Part shown: piece by piece, positions 1 through 5,063 of the stretch
How positions within the stretch are numbered: the first letter of the stretch is position 1
Layout of the letters: every line of letters starts with the position of its first letter
DNA from: JBFXDW01 sp050180745
Lineage (GTDB): Bacteria; Pseudomonadota; Alphaproteobacteria; UBA9219
Assembly (NCBI GenBank): GCA_050180745.1
Contig: JBFXDW010000115.1
Span: 1 to 5,237 of the forward strand
Length of the DNA stretch: 5,237 nt
Reading direction: 5' to 3'
Program-made: the position numbers and the translations under genes
The notes under the pieces: generated by a model
The model's database searches: none
Told to the model about the DNA's origin: nothing
The model's input: the letters and a program-made list of their open reading frames with translations, nothing else

Positions 1-115
1 TTTTTACATAAGCCTGCCCTCTGGACCCGCAATTGTGCTGGTTGCAGGCCTTATTGGGCTGTTTTCAGCCCTTTTTGGACCTTTAGGCAGCCTGCGAGAT
101 TATTTGCGAGGATAG
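1..115 (+). CDS. C-terminal fragment of a metal-ion ABC transporter permease (ABC-3/ZnuB family), cut by the window edge
   Basis: Reading from base 2, 37 codons remain open to a TAG at 113-115. They encode a small-residue-rich hydrophobic segment: LPSGPAIVLVAGLIGLF, then SALFGPLGSLRDYLRG. In ZnuB/MntB/TroC-type permeases the last transmembrane helix typically begins with such an LPSGP motif, followed by IVL and a short basic tail with an FGP-like turn. This would be the inner-membrane subunit of a zinc or manganese importer working with an ATPase and a periplasmic binding protein, all outside the window. The metal cannot be read from 37 residues, so no symbol is given. No strong terminator follows. 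A 5-bp hairpin (AGGCC, AAAA, GGCCT at 225-238) lies 110 bp downstream and is weak. Confidence 0.75.
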   Translation, partial: FYISLPSGPAIVLVAGLIGLFSALFGPLGSLRDYLRG

Positions 116-220
116 GCTTGCATCTGCTGGGATTTGGAGGTATGTAAGGCCCTCTTTGCCGTGTGCATGGAAAACGCTTTGAATGCCCAAAGCACATAAG
201 ACACGCGGGAACGTAAAGTT

Positions 221-248
221 TTGCAGGCCAAAAGGCCTTGGTTATTGA
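221..248 (+). promoter_or_regulatory. candidate promoter for tRNA-Lys
   Basis: TTGCAG (221-226) and TATTGA (243-248) are separated by 16 bp and end 11 bp before the tRNA, a plausible distance for a short precursor leader. Both boxes match the consensus only partly, and a small AGGCC/GGCCT palindrome overlaps the spacer. The call rests mainly on position; readthrough from the upstream permease gene is an alternative. Confidence 0.25.
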
Positions 249-259
249 GGGTATTAGAC

Positions 260-335
<76 letters not shown>

Positions 336-377
336 TTTTTCTAAATAGACTTCTTGCATAACTGGATCCAAAAAAAG

Positions 378-477
378 AAAAATGGGACCCCAGCCTTCCC
401 CCTACGCCAAGGCTTCTGCCTACGCTCCTTCGGAGCTTCGGCAAGACAAGTCGGCGTGACAGGTCGCTGGGGTGACG
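378..477 (-). repeat. palindromic repeat copy 1 (inverted orientation), with nested hairpins
   Basis: An outer stem of 8 bp is formed by ACCCCAGC (387-394) and GCTGGGGT (466-473). It is flanked outside by AAAAATGGG (378-386) and GACG (474-477). Read on the minus strand these flanks are CGTC and CCCATTTT, the same as in the other copies in this window. Inside, further arms are collinear: ACGCC (404-408) with GGCGT (453-457), TGCC (417-420) with GGCA (440-443), and GCTCC (424-428) with GGAGC (432-436) around a TTC loop. The whole can therefore fold as one long interrupted hairpin. It takes up much of the gene-free stretch between the tRNA and the next gene. Confidence 0.8.
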
Positions 478-510
478 TTTAGGAGTAGAGGATAGACCTA
501 TCTACAATTC

Positions 511-564
511 CGTCATGCCAGTACCCGCCTTCGCGAGCACAGGCTCCAGCTGGCATCCCATTTT
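511..564 (+). repeat. palindromic repeat copy 2
   Basis: Arms ATGCCAG (515-521) and CTGGCAT (550-556) are perfect complements. They are flanked by CGTC (511-514) and CCCATTTT (557-564), the constant ends shared with the other copies. The interior is about 28 bp and GC-rich. The element is open in the frame of the downstream methyltransferase, and its left arm supplies an in-frame ATG at 515. That makes a 307-residue reading possible, but the added residues resemble repeat translation rather than a conserved N-terminus. Confidence 0.8.
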
Positions 565-581
565 ATATTTTTTTCAAGAAG

Positions 582-634
582 TTACTGCTGGTTATGCAAG
601 AGGTCTATTCTTTTATCTCGCTTCTTTATTGAGG
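582..634 (+). promoter_or_regulatory. candidate promoter and ribosome binding site for the PrmC-like gene
   Basis: TTACTG (582-587) and TCTATT (604-609) lie 16 bp apart in AT-rich sequence just after repeat copy 2. A GAGG ribosome binding site (631-634) sits six bases before an in-frame GTG at 641. The ribosome binding site is the more convincing part and decides the start chosen for the gene. The -35/-10 boxes are weak matches. Confidence 0.35.
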
Positions 635-640
635 ATAACC

Positions 641-1438
641 GTGTTTTTTCAGATAAATTCGTATGTTGCACACTTAATCAATGCAGGCGTTCCCTTTGCT
701 GAAAGAGAAGCATTGCTTTTACGGGATTTTCTTCCTGAAAAAGGAACGTTGCAGGAAGAGGCAGAATTTAAAAAGCTTATAGATCGCCGAGCAAAGGGCG
801 AGCCAGTCTCTCGCATTACTGGCTCAATCACTTTTTGTAATCTATCTTTTACGCTCTCCCCACAAACTTTTCGGCCTTGTCGCGATACAGAACACCTCGT
901 TTTTCATGCGTTAGATTTTTTAGAAGAGTCAAAAAAACAGGATTTACGAATTTTGGATATGGGGACAGGATCAGGTTGTATTATATTATCCTTGTTGCAT
1001 CTTTTTCCATTCGCAACAGGCGTTGGCATAGACATTTCTGCTGATGCAATAGATTGTGCAAGACAAAATAGTGAACAACTTAATCTTTCAGAAAAAATCG
1101 ATTTCCGTGTTCAGTCGTGGGAAGAACCTTTCAGTGAACAGTTTGATTTAGTTGTTACAAATCCCCCTACAATACCAACATCTGCACTGTCTTGTTTGCC
1201 ACCTGAAATGGGAAAGTACAATCCTAGAATTTCTTTAGATGGTGGAGAAGATGGCATGGATTTCTTTAGGAAAATGGATTTTGCTTTAGCACCCCTTCTA
1301 AAAAATACAGGGAAAGGTATTTTTCAAGCATTCAGTGTCGAGCGAGAAGCCTCCTTTTTTTCTCAAAAAACATACAAAACAAGGCCTCTTTTTTCATACC
1401 GAGGAGACCCATGCGCCCTTTCTGTTTCGCTTATCTAG
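641..1438 (+). CDS. PrmC/HemK-like protein-(glutamine-N5) methyltransferase homologue, divergent
   Basis: The 265-residue protein follows the PrmC layout. A helical N-terminal domain ends in GEPVSRITG (about residues 53-61), followed by the SAM-binding motif DMGTGSGCI (106-114), an NPP motif (174-176) and the late motif NPRISLDGGEDGMDF (194-208). Canonical PrmC methylates the glutamine of the GGQ motif in release factors RF1 and RF2. Two signature sites differ here. The usual NPPY reads NPPT, with the tyrosine that helps position the substrate glutamine replaced. The usual IPRPDTE region reads RPCRDTE. GTG 641 was chosen because GAGG precedes it and the family-like sequence begins there; an in-frame ATG at 515 lies in a repeat. 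prmC commonly sits beside prfA, which is absent. It could be a paralogue, a divergent true PrmC or a decaying copy. The family is fairly sure, the activity is not. Confidence 0.75.
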   Translation: MFFQINSYVAHLINAGVPFAEREALLLRDFLPEKGTLQEEAEFKKLIDRRAKGEPVSRITGSITFCNLSFTLSPQTFRPCRDTEHLVFHALDFLEESKKQDLRILDMGTGSGCIILSLLHLFPFATGVGIDISADAIDCARQNSEQLNLSEKIDFRVQSWEEPFSEQFDLVVTNPPTIPTSALSCLPPEMGKYNPRISLDGGEDGMDFFRKMDFALAPLLKNTGKGIFQAFSVEREASFFSQKTYKTRPLFSYRGDPCALSVSLI

Positions 1439-1472
1439 ATTATGAACAAGCTCTAACGGAAACCTTGCCGCC

Positions 1473-1506
1473 GAGTTGGGCGTAGAGTTCGCTCCTCGCC
1501 TGACTC
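1473..1506. terminator. 34-nt hairpin between convergent genes, possible terminator without a T-tract
   Basis: GAGT (1473-1476) pairs with ACTC (1503-1506). Two G-U pairs follow, then GGCG (1479-1482) with CGCC (1497-1500), a 2x2 internal loop, GAG (1485-1487) with CTC (1492-1494), and a TTCG loop. It lies between the end of the PrmC-like gene and the end of the convergent 113-aa gene, where a bidirectional terminator would be expected. No T-run follows on either strand, so it may instead be a structured repeat remnant. Confidence 0.35.
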
Positions 1507-1531
1507 AATATCCACCAAATTTTGAAGCTTA

Positions 1532-1873
1532 TTAATTGATGATTTCGTCCATACGAACGTCAACGAGGAATTCTACCGCACGCATATAATCTTTGCGGCG
1601 AATCTTGGCAACATGATCAACTTCCATTTCCGTTTCCAAGATCATTTGGACAGTCTCTTGCTGCACGTTCTGGTTGTATGAGACATATGCAAGAAGCGCA
1701 TAGATAGAAGTCAGCTCGCGTTCATTGATATGTTCAACCGCAGAAACAGACATATGGTTTGTGCAATCAGCAGTCATTTGAGGTCTAGAAACCTTAAGAG
1801 AATCAGCAACCTGCGTCATATGCTCTTTCAATGCGTTCAGCGTACGGCGTTTGGATGTGCTATCTTGGGTCAT
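1532..1873 (-). CDS. small helical protein of unknown function, divergent from the XRE regulator
   Basis: This 113-residue protein is not one I recognise. It is charged and apparently all-helical, with no signal peptide or membrane segment. Residues 1-45 are polar. Residues 48-111 look like a compact domain: HINERELTSIYALLAYVSYN, then a stretch rich in E, V and M, then a run ending DYMRAVEFLVDVRMDEI. The pattern of a short helix, a V..V turn and a (D/E)Y..A+.FL helix is faintly reminiscent of the helical C-terminal domain of some phage antirepressor-type proteins (ORF6C-like). That is only a guess. The frame is open back to 1990, but ATG 1873 is preferred: GAGG lies five bases upstream, and the best promoter (-10 at 1907-1912) would start transcripts near 1900, downstream of the longer start. 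It is transcribed away from the regulator gene and may share its control region. Confidence 0.75.
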   Translation of the reverse strand: MTQDSTSKRRTLNALKEHMTQVADSLKVSRPQMTADCTNHMSVSAVEHINERELTSIYALLAYVSYNQNVQQETVQMILETEMEVDHVAKIRRKDYMRAVEFLVDVRMDEIIN

Positions 1874-1906
1874 AAGTACCTCATCTTTCTTATTTAAAAT
1901 CAGTTG

Positions 1907-1915
1907 GTTATAACA
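1907..1915 (-). promoter_or_regulatory. extended -10 promoter for the 113-aa gene
   Basis: On the minus strand the bases read TGT TATAAC, an extended -10 element (TGn followed by a near-consensus hexamer). No good -35 is visible, as is usual for extended -10 promoters. Transcription would begin around 1900, leaving a leader of about 27 nt with the GAGG ribosome binding site. GTTATAAC (1907-1914) is also an 8-bp palindrome. Confidence 0.5.
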
Positions 1916-1986
1916 ATGTCTGGCAAGAAACCAGTGAAACGCAAGATCGTTTGATGTACGAAACATATCAGAAAGTTTCCGTTTCC

Positions 1987-2016
1987 GCAACTAAAAAGTT
2001 CTATTGTATTAGTTGC
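1987..2016. promoter_or_regulatory. inverted-repeat operator candidate in the divergent control region
   Basis: GCAACTAA (1987-1994) and TTAGTTGC (2009-2016) form a perfect 8+8 bp inverted repeat with a 14-bp spacer. The half-site centres are 22 bp apart, about two helical turns, as expected for a dimeric DNA-binding protein. The site lies 66 bp upstream of the XRE regulator gene and overlaps the likely -35 region of its promoter. Autoregulation by the adjacent XRE protein is the simplest reading, and is inference. Confidence 0.5.
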
Positions 2017-2030
2017 AAACATGTGATAGT
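2004..2030 (+). promoter_or_regulatory. candidate promoter of the XRE regulator-methyltransferase operon
   Basis: TTGTAT (2004-2009) and GATAGT (2025-2030) are 15 bp apart, and the -10 is preceded by TGT, giving an extended -10 character. The spacing is short and the match imperfect. The right half of the inverted repeat lies inside it, so repressor binding would block it. The leader would be about 45 nt and carries AAGGA (2070-2074) seven bases before the GTG start. Confidence 0.35.
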
Positions 2031-2081
2031 TTCGCCCCCAGAACTTTTGAAGCCTTACGCACATAAATTAAGGATTCCTTA

Positions 2082-2741
2082 GTGATTACAGGCAATCAAA
2101 TCCGTGCTGCTCGCGCTCTGATTAGTATGAGTCAGGATGAGTTAGCTGAAGAAACAGGACTTACGCCCCAAGCAATCCGCAAGATTGAGGCGGGCAGTGT
2201 CACGCCGCGCGAAGGAACACTCGACGATATCACCAATGCGTTTTATAAAAAACGCATCGAATTCACAGACAATAGCGGTGTCCGCTTCATCCCAGAAGAT
2301 GTTGAGGTTCTGAATGGTTTAACAGGTCTTCAAAACTTCTTTGACCAAGTTTATCGCCACGCACGTGATATTGGCGGTATTATTCGCCAAAATGGGATCG
2401 GAGATAATGTTTTCCACACCTGTGCGCCTGACATTACAGATGCGCAAGGCGCACGTATGGCTCAGCTTGTGCCACAAAAAGGAAACATATTTGTTAGAGC
2501 CATCCTTGATAACGGCGATATGGATTTTATGTATTCTGAATATGCCGCTTATCGTTGGCATCCTAAAAACTTTCCTGTTCAAGTCCCTTATTATTTGTTC
2601 GGTGACCATATTGGCATTTTTGCATTCAATGCCGACCCGTCACCAAAAATTGTTTTAATTCATTCTCCTGTTATTGCTTCAGTCTATAGCGTGCAATTTG
2701 ATGAAACATGGGAGCAAGCAGAAATACCATCCAAGGCTTAA
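2082..2741 (+). CDS. XRE-family helix-turn-helix transcriptional regulator with C-terminal putative sensor domain
   Basis: The protein has 219 residues and starts at GTG 2082, with AAGGA seven bases upstream. Residues 2-60 are a typical XRE/Cro-CI helix-turn-helix: QIRAARALISMSQDELAEETGL, then TPQAIRKIEAG as recognition region, followed by a linker ending EFTDNSGVRFI. This N-terminal form is common in alphaproteobacterial regulators. Residues 75-212 form a second domain: FFDQVYRHARDIGG, YRWHPKNFPVQVPYYLFGD (158-174), then IVLIHSPVIASVYSVQFDETW (190-210). The alternating strands and the late P.YLFGD...I.SP....Y..QF...W pattern suggest a ligand-sensing domain; the ligand is unknown. The gene sits divergently from the 113-aa gene, and the next gene begins one base after its stop with a ribosome binding site inside its last codons. 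The pair are therefore co-transcribed and likely translationally coupled. It probably controls its own promoter through the inverted repeat upstream. Confidence 0.88.
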   Translation: MITGNQIRAARALISMSQDELAEETGLTPQAIRKIEAGSVTPREGTLDDITNAFYKKRIEFTDNSGVRFIPEDVEVLNGLTGLQNFFDQVYRHARDIGGIIRQNGIGDNVFHTCAPDITDAQGARMAQLVPQKGNIFVRAILDNGDMDFMYSEYAAYRWHPKNFPVQVPYYLFGDHIGIFAFNADPSPKIVLIHSPVIASVYSVQFDETWEQAEIPSKA

Positions 2742-2742
2742 A

Positions 2743-3930
2743 ATGATACGTCCTAAAAACAACTCTTTCCTCAACTCAAGAGAACATAATCTAGCTTTTT
2801 TTAATGACATGCTAGATTTGTTCCTAGGATTTAACGCTGGTCATGTCGGAAAGTACATTTATGAAGGCTCAACAACCACCCAAGAAAACATCAGCAAACA
2901 AGACTATCTATGGCAAGACGTTATCCACCAAGACAATCCTGCTTATTACATGCCCACAGCAGATAACGATTTAATTCAGGAAGCGTTACTGTCAATCGAT
3001 AATTTGATCCCCCGTAAGACCTCTATTGTAGATTTTGGTATTGGTGGTATAGCCGCCTTTAATGCCCATATACGCCCATTTTTGGAAAAGCTTTCCAGTC
3101 ATTCCTATATCGGTCTTGATTTTTGCGAAGATTATTTACTGGCCGTCAAAAAAGCGGTTTCTCCCTCCTCTGCCTTTTCTGTTACCACTCATGAAATTGA
3201 TTTTTTTAATCCCTCTATAAAGCAAGTTACGTCTCAACCTGCGCTCGGCATTATGACGTGCGGCACGATTGGTAATATGTATGGAACCTTAAATGATAGT
3301 TCCGTTAAGAATAATCTCACCCAAGCACTTCGCACCATCTCTTCTTTAACAAAAAATGGCTGGCTTTTACTTTCCGTTGATACAAATCAAAAGGAAGAAT
3401 CTTTGGTGCAAGGATATGACACGCCCATTATGGCGCGGCTCTTTCTAACAGTCCTTCACCGCATGAATAAAGAGCTTCCGGTAGAAGGGTTTGATTCTTC
3501 TCTTTTCAAATATGTACCAGAATGGCATGCCGATCTACAACTTCTAGCCCATGTTGCATACGCGACGGATTCTCAAGATTTTACATTAGGTAATCATACG
3601 CTTCATATAGAAAAAGGCACGCGCCTTCATCTTTTGAATTCATATAAATTTACACAAGATTTTTTTGAATCTTGCTGTGACAACGCCAATCTTGAGATTC
3701 TTTCAACATGGCACCATAAAAGCCCAACAAAACTCTACCTCCTTGAGGATCGCGCGAATCCATACCATCTCGTCAAGGAACAAGGCATGCAGGATTTACT
3801 CGCCGCCCTTACCGCGAGGGACGCAAGGAACGCCGGATTCGGACAGAATTTCACACAAGCGGCTAACCTCATTGGAACGCGCACAACCCATCATGCGCAC
3901 AGCGAAGCGAGGCGTACTTCCAGGAGCTGA
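2743..3930 (+). CDS. EgtD-family (Methyltransf_33/DUF2260) SAM-dependent methyltransferase of unknown substrate
   Basis: The chosen start, ATG 2743, gives 395 residues. It lies one base after the regulator's stop and has AAGG (2733-2736) six bases upstream. Family marks in order: PAYYMPTA (66-73), like the EYY.TR segment of EgtD; a SAM-binding DFGIGG (97-102); YIGLD (122-126); CGTIGN (173-178), matching the G(S/T)(T/I)GN motif; VDTNQKEESLVQGYD (212-226); and NSYKF (299-303), matching the S.KF site. EgtD trimethylates histidine in ergothioneine synthesis, using an asparagine, a tyrosine and a Glu-X-Ser pair. Here N178, Y225 and S300 appear kept, but the glutamate position reads L298, so histidine may not be the substrate. 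No EgtB-like gene is nearby. Residues after about 338 exceed the family fold and overlap the convergent TPR gene; that tail contains AGG arginine codons and looks like readthrough past a lost stop. Confidence 0.82.
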   Translation: MIRPKNNSFLNSREHNLAFFNDMLDLFLGFNAGHVGKYIYEGSTTTQENISKQDYLWQDVIHQDNPAYYMPTADNDLIQEALLSIDNLIPRKTSIVDFGIGGIAAFNAHIRPFLEKLSSHSYIGLDFCEDYLLAVKKAVSPSSAFSVTTHEIDFFNPSIKQVTSQPALGIMTCGTIGNMYGTLNDSSVKNNLTQALRTISSLTKNGWLLLSVDTNQKEESLVQGYDTPIMARLFLTVLHRMNKELPVEGFDSSLFKYVPEWHADLQLLAHVAYATDSQDFTLGNHTLHIEKGTRLHLLNSYKFTQDFFESCCDNANLEILSTWHHKSPTKLYLLEDRANPYHLVKEQGMQDLLAALTARDARNAGFGQNFTQAANLIGTRTTHHAHSEARRTSRS

Positions 3931-4800
3931 CACTTCCGGAAAAACAACTGGCTTAAAGGCTCCTATGTGCCTAGCTCGTTCATGGAGGCGTTTAGCCTGC
4001 GCCACAGCCAAAGCCTCGGTCGCATATGTTCCAAGCTCTGCATAGGCTCCCTTAGACACAGCCTGCTCTGCCCGCTGACGCTGATAATAAGAAAGAACAG
4101 AACGAACCTCATCCTGGCTCATATCCATGCGCGCAACGCGCTGCGCATCCGCCTCCATCCCAGCCATACCATAAGCCAGCGCAAGATTTTGTCGTAAAGC
4201 AGAACTTGCCTTTGGTGAATTCACTACATTTTCTAGAAGAGCAATCGCACGATCATAACGATGCGAAAGAATATAAGAATAAGCCATATTGTTAAGAAGA
4301 GTCAGGTCATCCGGATTATTCTGTAGCGCTTTTTTATACTCCTGCCGCGCAGCGGCATGTTTTCCTTGATAATCAAGTGCCACAGCAAGACCGCTACGAG
4401 CCTTGCTATCATCTTCATCTAGCGCCAAGACATTCCGAAAAACCGCTTCCGCTTCCATGGAACGGTCCAACCCAATAAGCAACTTACCATAGCGATGGCG
4501 CAACGCATTATCGTTGGGACGCGCCTCAACGCCTTGCCGAAGAACGCTCAATGCACCTTCTGCATCTCCCCACTCTTGCAAAGCCTTTGATAACCCTTTC
4601 AAAGCCACAAGATTCGAAGGATCTTTTGCCAGCGCACGACGATAAAAATCTATCGCAGGACCAATATTGCCTTTCCCATGAAGCTGCGTTGCCAAAGAAG
4701 CCGCCCCTGCCCCCGGCGCATGAACACGATCATAAGCCTCATCAGACACATCCGCGCATGATGCCAGAAAACAAAGGGTAAAAAGAAGGAAATAACGCAT
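3796..4800 (-). CDS. TadD-like TPR lipoprotein, possibly with a C-terminal SPOR-like segment
   Basis: The protein has 334 residues. ATG 4800 is preceded by GAGG seven bases upstream on the minus strand. The N-terminus MRYFLLFTLCFLASC is a lipoprotein signal with lipobox LASC, so C15 would be lipidated. Residues 33-230 are about six TPR units with the usual W/Y, G, A and P positions, for example AIDFYRRALAKDPSN (49-63) and AARQEYKKALQNNPDD (150-165). The block MDMSQDEVRSVLSYYQ (225-240) resembles the DLS..EV..NLAYY region after the repeats of TadD, the Flp pilus assembly lipoprotein. Residues 241-295 are linker. Residues 298-328 (RFAVRMMGCARSN, then LCEILSESGVPCVP) resemble half of a SPOR peptidoglycan-binding domain. 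No other tad genes are in view, so TadD is by resemblance. A general envelope TPR scaffold is the alternative. The last 45 codons overlap the convergent methyltransferase gene. Confidence 0.82.
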   Translation of the reverse strand: MRYFLLFTLCFLASCADVSDEAYDRVHAPGAGAASLATQLHGKGNIGPAIDFYRRALAKDPSNLVALKGLSKALQEWGDAEGALSVLRQGVEARPNDNALRHRYGKLLIGLDRSMEAEAVFRNVLALDEDDSKARSGLAVALDYQGKHAAARQEYKKALQNNPDDLTLLNNMAYSYILSHRYDRAIALLENVVNSPKASSALRQNLALAYGMAGMEADAQRVARMDMSQDEVRSVLSYYQRQRAEQAVSKGAYAELGTYATEALAVAQAKRLHERARHIGAFKPVVFPEVSAPGSTPRFAVRMMGCARSNEVSRLCEILSESGVPCVPRGKGGE

Positions 4801-4828
4801 GAGAAGACCTCATTAAAGGAAGGAATGC

Positions 4829-4845
4829 TGCTTTAAGGCAAAGCA
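4829..4845. repeat. small hairpin upstream of the TPR lipoprotein gene
   Basis: TGCTTT (4829-4834) and AAAGCA (4840-4845) form a 6-bp stem with a 5-nt loop, about 30 bp upstream of the lipoprotein start and inside its probable leader. No convincing -35/-10 pair was found for that gene on the minus strand. Function unknown. Confidence 0.35.
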
Positions 4846-4872
4846 ATCAGGAGTCTCTTTCTTAAGGAGTAT

Positions 4873-4922
4873 CGTCATTCCGGACAAGCGCCCGAAGGGC
4901 GTGAAGGTCCGGAATCCCATTT
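4873..4922 (+). repeat. palindromic repeat copy 3, left half of composite
   Basis: Arms ATTCCGGAC (4877-4885) and GTCCGGAAT (4907-4915) are perfect complements, flanked by CGTC (4873-4876) and CCCATTT (4916-4922). A second hairpin, CGCCC (4889-4893) with GGGCG (4897-4901) around GAA, fills the interior. Flanks agree with copies 1 and 2 while the stem sequence differs. Confidence 0.85.
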
Positions 4923-4928
4923 GGTTAT

Positions 4929-4970
4929 TTCCGAAAACTGCGAGAAAAGTAAATATGGCTATTTTCGGAA
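4929..4970. repeat. central inverted repeat of the composite
   Basis: TTCCGAAAA (4929-4937) and TTTTCGGAA (4962-4970) are a perfect 9-bp inverted repeat around an AT-rich 24-bp interior. It sits exactly between copies 3 and 4 and has different ends, so it is a separate palindrome forming the middle of the larger cruciform. Confidence 0.75.
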
Positions 4971-4975
4971 CGACT

Positions 4976-5050
4976 AAAATGGGATTCCGGACTCCATTTT
5001 CTTTCGTCTCGCTAACGCAGAGACGAAGAGAAAATGTCTCCGGAATGACG
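4976..5050 (-). repeat. palindromic repeat copy 4, right half of composite (inverted)
   Basis: ATTCCGGA (4984-4991) pairs with TCCGGAAT (5039-5046), flanked by AAAATGGG (4976-4983) and GACG (5047-5050). The interior is a long hairpin: CATTTTC (4995-5001) with GAAAATG (5030-5036), and TTCGTCTC (5003-5010) with GAGACGAA (5020-5027). Its left 16 bases are the exact reverse complement of 4907-4922 in copy 3, and its last 12 are the reverse complement of 4873-4884. Confidence 0.85.
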
Positions 5051-5063
5051 GAAACTTATGATT

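Noticed and set aside
41..250. Duplicate-looking TTGCAGGCC at 43-51 and 221-229
   Set aside because: Similarity is limited to about nine bases with poor extension; one copy is within the permease coding sequence, so chance is enough.
344..358. Sequence after the tRNA resembling a short insertion-sequence end (AGACTTCTTGCATAAC-like)
   Set aside because: Only one end is present, with no transposase, no opposite terminal repeat and no visible target duplication.
649..831. 60-aa minus-strand open frame
   Set aside because: Antisense shadow of the PrmC-like gene, with no ribosome binding site or recognisable motif.
1440..1520. Short minus-strand reading SELYAQLGGKVSVRACS as a gene remnant
   Set aside because: Too short and without start, ribosome binding site or recognised family; overlaps the hairpin.
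1874..1990. 39-residue N-terminal extension of the 113-aa protein (start at 1990)
   Set aside because: The best promoter and a good ribosome binding site both lie inside this stretch, pointing to the start at 1873. The extension also overlaps the control region.
2319..2658. Open frames of 96 aa (minus) and 105 aa (plus) inside the regulator gene
   Set aside because: Out-of-frame shadows of a well-supported coding gene; the predicted peptides show no domain features.
2674..2742. Upstream in-frame ATG at 2674 for the methyltransferase, adding 23 residues
   Set aside because: It would overlap the end of the regulator gene by 68 bases. ATG 2743 has a well-spaced AAGG and the family-like sequence starts after it.
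3665..4781. Plus-strand open frames of 126, 76 and 76 aa
   Set aside because: Shadows of the methyltransferase and the TPR lipoprotein genes; basic, low-complexity translations.
378..5050. CRISPR array
   Set aside because: The repeats are few, unequally spaced, palindromic with variable stems and without regular spacers; no cas genes are present.
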